64,000 bases of DNA from Armatimonadota bacterium (lineage in GTDB: Bacteria > Armatimonadota > Fimbriimonadia > Fimbriimonadales > Fimbriimonadaceae), in contig JACRPN010000011.1 of the NCBI GenBank assembly GCA_016223145.1, positions 288,704 through 352,703 of the forward strand, written 5' to 3'. Position numbers and translations under genes: made by a program. The notes under the pieces are model-generated. The model was given only the letters and a program-made list of their open reading frames with translations. It had not been told where the DNA came from and did not search any database. Position 1 is the first letter of the stretch. Each line of letters opens with the position of its first letter. Shown in pieces: positions 61,210-64,000 of this stretch.

Positions 61210-62076
61210 ATGAGCACGACTGAAACTCAAATCGCGACCTTCAAGCAGCGCGTCGAGTCCGATTGGGGCGGAATGGAAGCCGCTGCGGCTTGGCAGAAAC
61301 ACTACAAGTCGATGCGGGACCAACTGGCCCCGGTCACGCAAGCCATCGTCGAAGCCGCCAATCCGCAGTCGGGCATGAATATCCTGGACCTGGCATCGGG
61401 CACCGGAGACCCGGCGCTTTCATTGGCGCGAAGGGTGGCGCCCGGCGGCACCGTCACCGCAACCGACTTCAACCCTCACATGCTCGCGGCCCTGCGTCAG
61501 AACGCTCTCGACGAAGGCGTCGCCAACGTCTTGACGCACGATTGCGATGCACACGAGTTGCCTTTTGAGGATCATCGATTCGACATCGTCACGTCTCGGT
61601 TCGGCGTGATGTTTTGTGGCGAGCTGGATCGGGCGCTGAGCGGGGTCCGCCGAGTCTTGAAGAGCAGTGGTAGGATCGCATTCCTCGTTTGGGGTGCGCC
61701 CGCGCCTGGAACCTATTTCGGATCGGCGGTGGTGCCCTATGTCAAGCGCATGGCGGAAAAGCCTGACCCCGATGGGCCCGGACCGATGCGATTTGCAGAG
61801 CCTGGAAAGCTGGTCAAGATCGTCGAGAAGGCGGGGTTCACGGGAGTGCAAGAAGTGTCGCTGACTCTACCGACTCCCTTCCCAGGGACCGCAAGAGCCC
61901 TGCTCGACCAGTTGTTCGAGATTGCCGCTCCGTTCCGGAACCTCGCGGACGCCTTGTCACCTGGGGACCGGCGTGCCGCCGACCAAGAGGCACTGGACAA
62001 CTTGACGGCATTGGAGCGAGACGGGTGGGTTCACGTGAAGGCGCCCGTCATCATCGTTACGGCCACGTCGCCGTAG
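61210..62076 (+). CDS. Class I SAM-dependent methyltransferase (UbiE-like)
   Basis: 288 aa. SAM motif I ILDLASGTGDP (58-68), motif II-like TATDFNPHMLAALR, then AHELPFEDHRFDIVTSRFGVMF and RVLKSSGRIAFLVWGAP. Related to the UbiE/Coq5 group, but the substrate is unknown. Two palindromes precede it. AGGAAA is about 6 nt before the ATG. Confidence 0.8.
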   Translation: MSTTETQIATFKQRVESDWGGMEAAAAWQKHYKSMRDQLAPVTQAIVEAANPQSGMNILDLASGTGDPALSLARRVAPGGTVTATDFNPHMLAALRQNALDEGVANVLTHDCDAHELPFEDHRFDIVTSRFGVMFCGELDRALSGVRRVLKSSGRIAFLVWGAPAPGTYFGSAVVPYVKRMAEKPDPDGPGPMRFAEPGKLVKIVEKAGFTGVQEVSLTLPTPFPGTARALLDQLFEIAAPFRNLADALSPGDRRAADQEALDNLTALERDGWVHVKAPVIIVTATSP

Positions 62077-62130
62077 GCTCGGGTTCTCCGGCTTTGAGTT
62101 GAGATTCAGTTCGAACCGCCGAACGGCTGG

Positions 62131-63312
62131 TCACTCGGCGCTGCCGGTCTTCTGCGAGCCGAAAATGAACATGGCCCTGGCAGCGCTGGCTTGGTCGATG
62201 AGTTCAAACCTCTTCTGATCGTTGGCAGGTGGGTGGTTGAATTGCCCGCCATAGTAGCCCTGTTCGTTGCGCCCTTGCCTCCATAGCCATTCGAGGGCAG
62301 CCTTGGCCTTCTCCCTGCGTTCGGGCGTGGGCACATAGCCCCAACTCTCGAGCAGCAGGTGTGCAAAGCGGCCCGCGTCCGCGACCTTCCCACCGACGAA
62401 CCACCGCTTCTCGCTCGCGGAGGCCATCGCTTCGGCTTCTTTCGCGTACCGCCCTTCGCGCGTAGCTTTGTAGAGCATCGCCGCGGTGCGGATCATCAGC
62501 GCGGTGTTGTAGGACCACTTGGTCTTCTCGACTTTGCCGTCCAGGCCGACGTTGTCCCAGAAAAGAAGATCTGTCGGGTCCTGAAGGCGTCCCTTGGTCC
62601 AAGCGTAGAGAGTCTTGGCCATTTCAAGCAGACCCGGGTCTTTGGTCTTCTCCCATACCGCCAGACAAGCCGCTGCCGACGGGGCATTTGAGCACGTGTT
62701 CTTGCTCTTCTTGTCGCTCTCGCGCCAATAGATGCCGCCGCCAAGCTTGTCGTCCTGGCCGCTCAGAACGAACTTGAGCGCCGCTTCAGCCTGCTTCAGA
62801 ATTGACTTGTCCTGGAGCACGCCGCATGTCTCCACGAGCGCCAATACCATCCAGGCGTTGTCGTCGTAGTAGCGGTCTGGCGCAGCGGGGGTCGTGGCAT
62901 GACCGTCCCGGTAATGGTCACTGGGTGATGCTTCAGTGCTGACTTGGAGTGCGAGATCATGACCGGGACGGTCATGCCACGCTTGATGCCTCTTCGAGCC
63001 AGGTAACACGTCGTACCCCGCCACCGGGCTCGCCGTGTTCCAGTAGGCTCTCGAGGCGTCGACGAGCTTCCGTAGGTCGGCCTTCCACTCGGGATCGGCC
63101 TTTGCCGCGCCGTTCATCGCGCTCAGCAGCACCCCAAGTCCCCAATTGAACACGGGCTGCGGTTTTTTGCCAGGCTCAAGGGCATCGCAGTATCCCGGTA
63201 TCGCGTCGATCCGATACTCCTTCCGAATGAGCGCCATGGTCTTGAGCCCCCAGTCCGTCATCTCAGAGGGACTTCCGGGGGTCAGCATGATGGCAGCCAA
63301 AGCGCAGAGCAC
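62131..63312 (-). CDS. GH76 family glycoside hydrolase, with in-frame inverted-repeat insertion
   Basis: 393 aa from GTG at 63312 (CATAAT, 63319-63324, 6 nt upstream), with a signal-like N-terminus (LCALAAIMLTPG). GH76 hallmark YYDDNAWMVLALVE contains the catalytic Asp-Asp pair; GGIYWRESDKKSKNTCSNAPSAAACLAV and YNTALMIRTAAMLYK are further family features. Expected endo-alpha-1,6-mannanase. Residues ~108-142 (AWHDRPGHDLALQVSTEA ...) are encoded by a palindromic insertion just before the DD motif. Confidence 0.82.
   Translation of the reverse strand: MLCALAAIMLTPGSPSEMTDWGLKTMALIRKEYRIDAIPGYCDALEPGKKPQPVFNWGLGVLLSAMNGAAKADPEWKADLRKLVDASRAYWNTASPVAGYDVLPGSKRHQAWHDRPGHDLALQVSTEASPSDHYRDGHATTPAAPDRYYDDNAWMVLALVETCGVLQDKSILKQAEAALKFVLSGQDDKLGGGIYWRESDKKSKNTCSNAPSAAACLAVWEKTKDPGLLEMAKTLYAWTKGRLQDPTDLLFWDNVGLDGKVEKTKWSYNTALMIRTAAMLYKATREGRYAKEAEAMASASEKRWFVGGKVADAGRFAHLLLESWGYVPTPERREKAKAALEWLWRQGRNEQGYYGGQFNHPPANDQKRFELIDQASAARAMFIFGSQKTGSAE
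62893..62981. repeat. In-frame palindromic insertion in the GH76 gene
   Basis: A perfect 20-bp inverted repeat: left arm 62893-62912 (begins CGTGGCATGA), right arm 62962-62981, separated by 49 nt. The GH76 frame reads straight through it. Confidence 0.78.
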
Positions 63313-63319
63313 ACGCTCA

Positions 63320-64000
63320 TTATGCCGGCAGGGGAGCAAGCACGTAGATGATCCACGGCGCCACCCGGGTCTCGTTGACCCAAGCGATCGGTTCATCAGC
63401 TCTGCCCAAGGGTCTATAGGTGGCTTCGATCTGAAGTCCCGCTTCTCGGTAGAAGCACTCGTAGTCCTCGTGAAGGCAGAGCACATCGGAGACCGGCCGC
63501 TGATCTTCGACGTCGAGCATCACGGTGTAGACCGTGTCGCCGCTCTTTGCTTTGAAGTTGCTTTCGAAATGAGTGGTCCGAAACGACGCCCAATCGTGGG
63601 TGTAGATGTCAGGGGTCGAAACAAGACTGACAATCTTTCCTGTCGGCTTGAGCAATCTTCTCAAGGAACCAAAGAGGGTGGCCTTCGCCGCCATCGGAAC
63701 GTTGTCGAAGGTGAACACCGACTGGACGAGGTCGAAGGCCCCTTCCGGGAGCTCTGTTGGCCCGCTTTCACCACAGACGCGATAGTCGCCTTGGGGGTCG
63801 ATCTGCCTGGCGAGCGCGATCATTTGCTCGGAAATGTCCACACCCACGGCCTCGAAGCCGAGCTTCTTTAGAAACCGCGTCGAACGCCCTGCCCCACAGC
63901 CGAAATCCACGGCGCAGTAACCAGCTCGCCCCTTGAGGGAGAGGTCCGGCTCCGCCCCGAAGGGGATGGAAGTGAGCTCTGGCGAACCGGGTGAGGGGAG
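63320..64000 (-). CDS. Class I SAM-dependent methyltransferase, 5' end outside window
   Basis: At least 226 codons, open to the window end. SAM motif I VDFGCGAGRS at ~31-40 (from the window edge), then VGVDISEQMIALAR, FDLVQSVFTFDNVP and LKPTGKIVSLVS. The 30 codons before motif I (reading SPELTSIPFGAEPDLSLKG) are encoded by an F1 repeat, so the insertion lies directly at the start of the SAM-binding domain. A GTG at 63910 would give a truncated protein lacking the N-terminal helix, so the real start is probably upstream of this window. Confidence 0.78.
   Translation of the reverse strand, partial: LPSPGSPELTSIPFGAEPDLSLKGRAGYCAVDFGCGAGRSTRFLKKLGFEAVGVDISEQMIALARQIDPQGDYRVCGESGPTELPEGAFDLVQSVFTFDNVPMAAKATLFGSLRRLLKPTGKIVSLVSTPDIYTHDWASFRTTHFESNFKAKSGDTVYTVMLDVEDQRPVSDVLCLHEDYECFYREAGLQIEATYRPLGRADEPIAWVNETRVAPWIIYVLAPLPA
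63926..64000. repeat. F1 repeat at the window end, inside the methyltransferase frame
   Basis: Contains CTCGCCCCTTGAGGGAGAGG, CCGCCCCGAAGGGGATGG and ends CTGGCGAACCGGGTGAGGGG. Same family as 9718-9775. Confidence 0.75.

Overview
This is a high-GC, gene-dense chromosomal window from a free-living, probably environmental bacterium. Three things point to a diderm heterotroph: a lipid A block (fabZ-lpxA-lpxB), apolipoprotein N-acyltransferase (lnt), and a type IV pilus assembly operon of exeA-like ATPase, helix-turn-helix protein and pilMNOPQ. Together with a tricorn protease, DUF5107, GH76, glycoamylase-like and beta-helix proteins and a MoeB-rhodanese fusion, the mix suggests Armatimonadota (Fimbriimonadia-like). 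That placement is inference; no rRNA is present to settle it. I saw no rRNA, tRNA, CRISPR array, IS element or prophage.

Layout: 1-5.9 kb holds a phytanoyl-CoA-type dioxygenase (cut by the window start), a secreted beta-helix/PA14 protein, araA and ispA. 5.9-9.6 kb holds a DUF1015 protein, an MBL hydrolase and ruvAB. 9.9-13.7 kb holds a DAO-type oxidoreductase and fabZ-lpxA-lpxB. 13.7-14.6 kb has no protein gene but carries a probable small RNA with its own promoter and terminator. 14.6-21.9 kb is the pilus operon. 22-33.6 kb holds DUF5107, lnt, an OPT-like transporter, rnc with a class I aminotransferase, hflX and a creatininase-family enzyme. 33.7-39.7 kb encodes two large secreted proteases (a metzincin-type protein and a tricorn homologue). 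39.8-42.7 kb has araD, a Phd/VapC-type toxin-antitoxin pair and a broken araB. 42.8-49 kb holds an ATP-grasp-like protein, a GH35 beta-galactosidase and a glycoamylase-like protein. 49-57 kb has a radical SAM protein, a GNAT protein, ribBA, aconitase and a ceramidase-like protein. 57-64 kb has a YefM/YoeB pair, moeB, DUF1801, GH76 and two methyltransferases (the last cut by the window end).

Two genome-scale patterns stand out. First, several families of short dispersed palindromic or low-complexity repeats lie between genes and also inside conserved reading frames (acnA, moeB, a DUF5107 protein, a ceramidase-like protein, GH76, a methyltransferase) without breaking the frame, so they add extra peptide segments. 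This resembles the Rickettsia palindromic elements but in an unrelated genome. Second, about twenty operon-leading genes have a TANNNT-like -10 box ending only 5-10 nt (mostly 6) before the start codon and no Shine-Dalgarno sequence, implying leaderless mRNAs. Only a few genes (pilus operon, acnA, tricorn, a small membrane protein) have a leader and a Shine-Dalgarno.

The L-arabinose route (araA, araB, araD) is split over 40 kb, and araB has an internal deletion plus frameshift that removes the FGGY-kinase catalytic region. All start-site, promoter and repeat statements come from reading the sequence; functions come from recognised family motifs.
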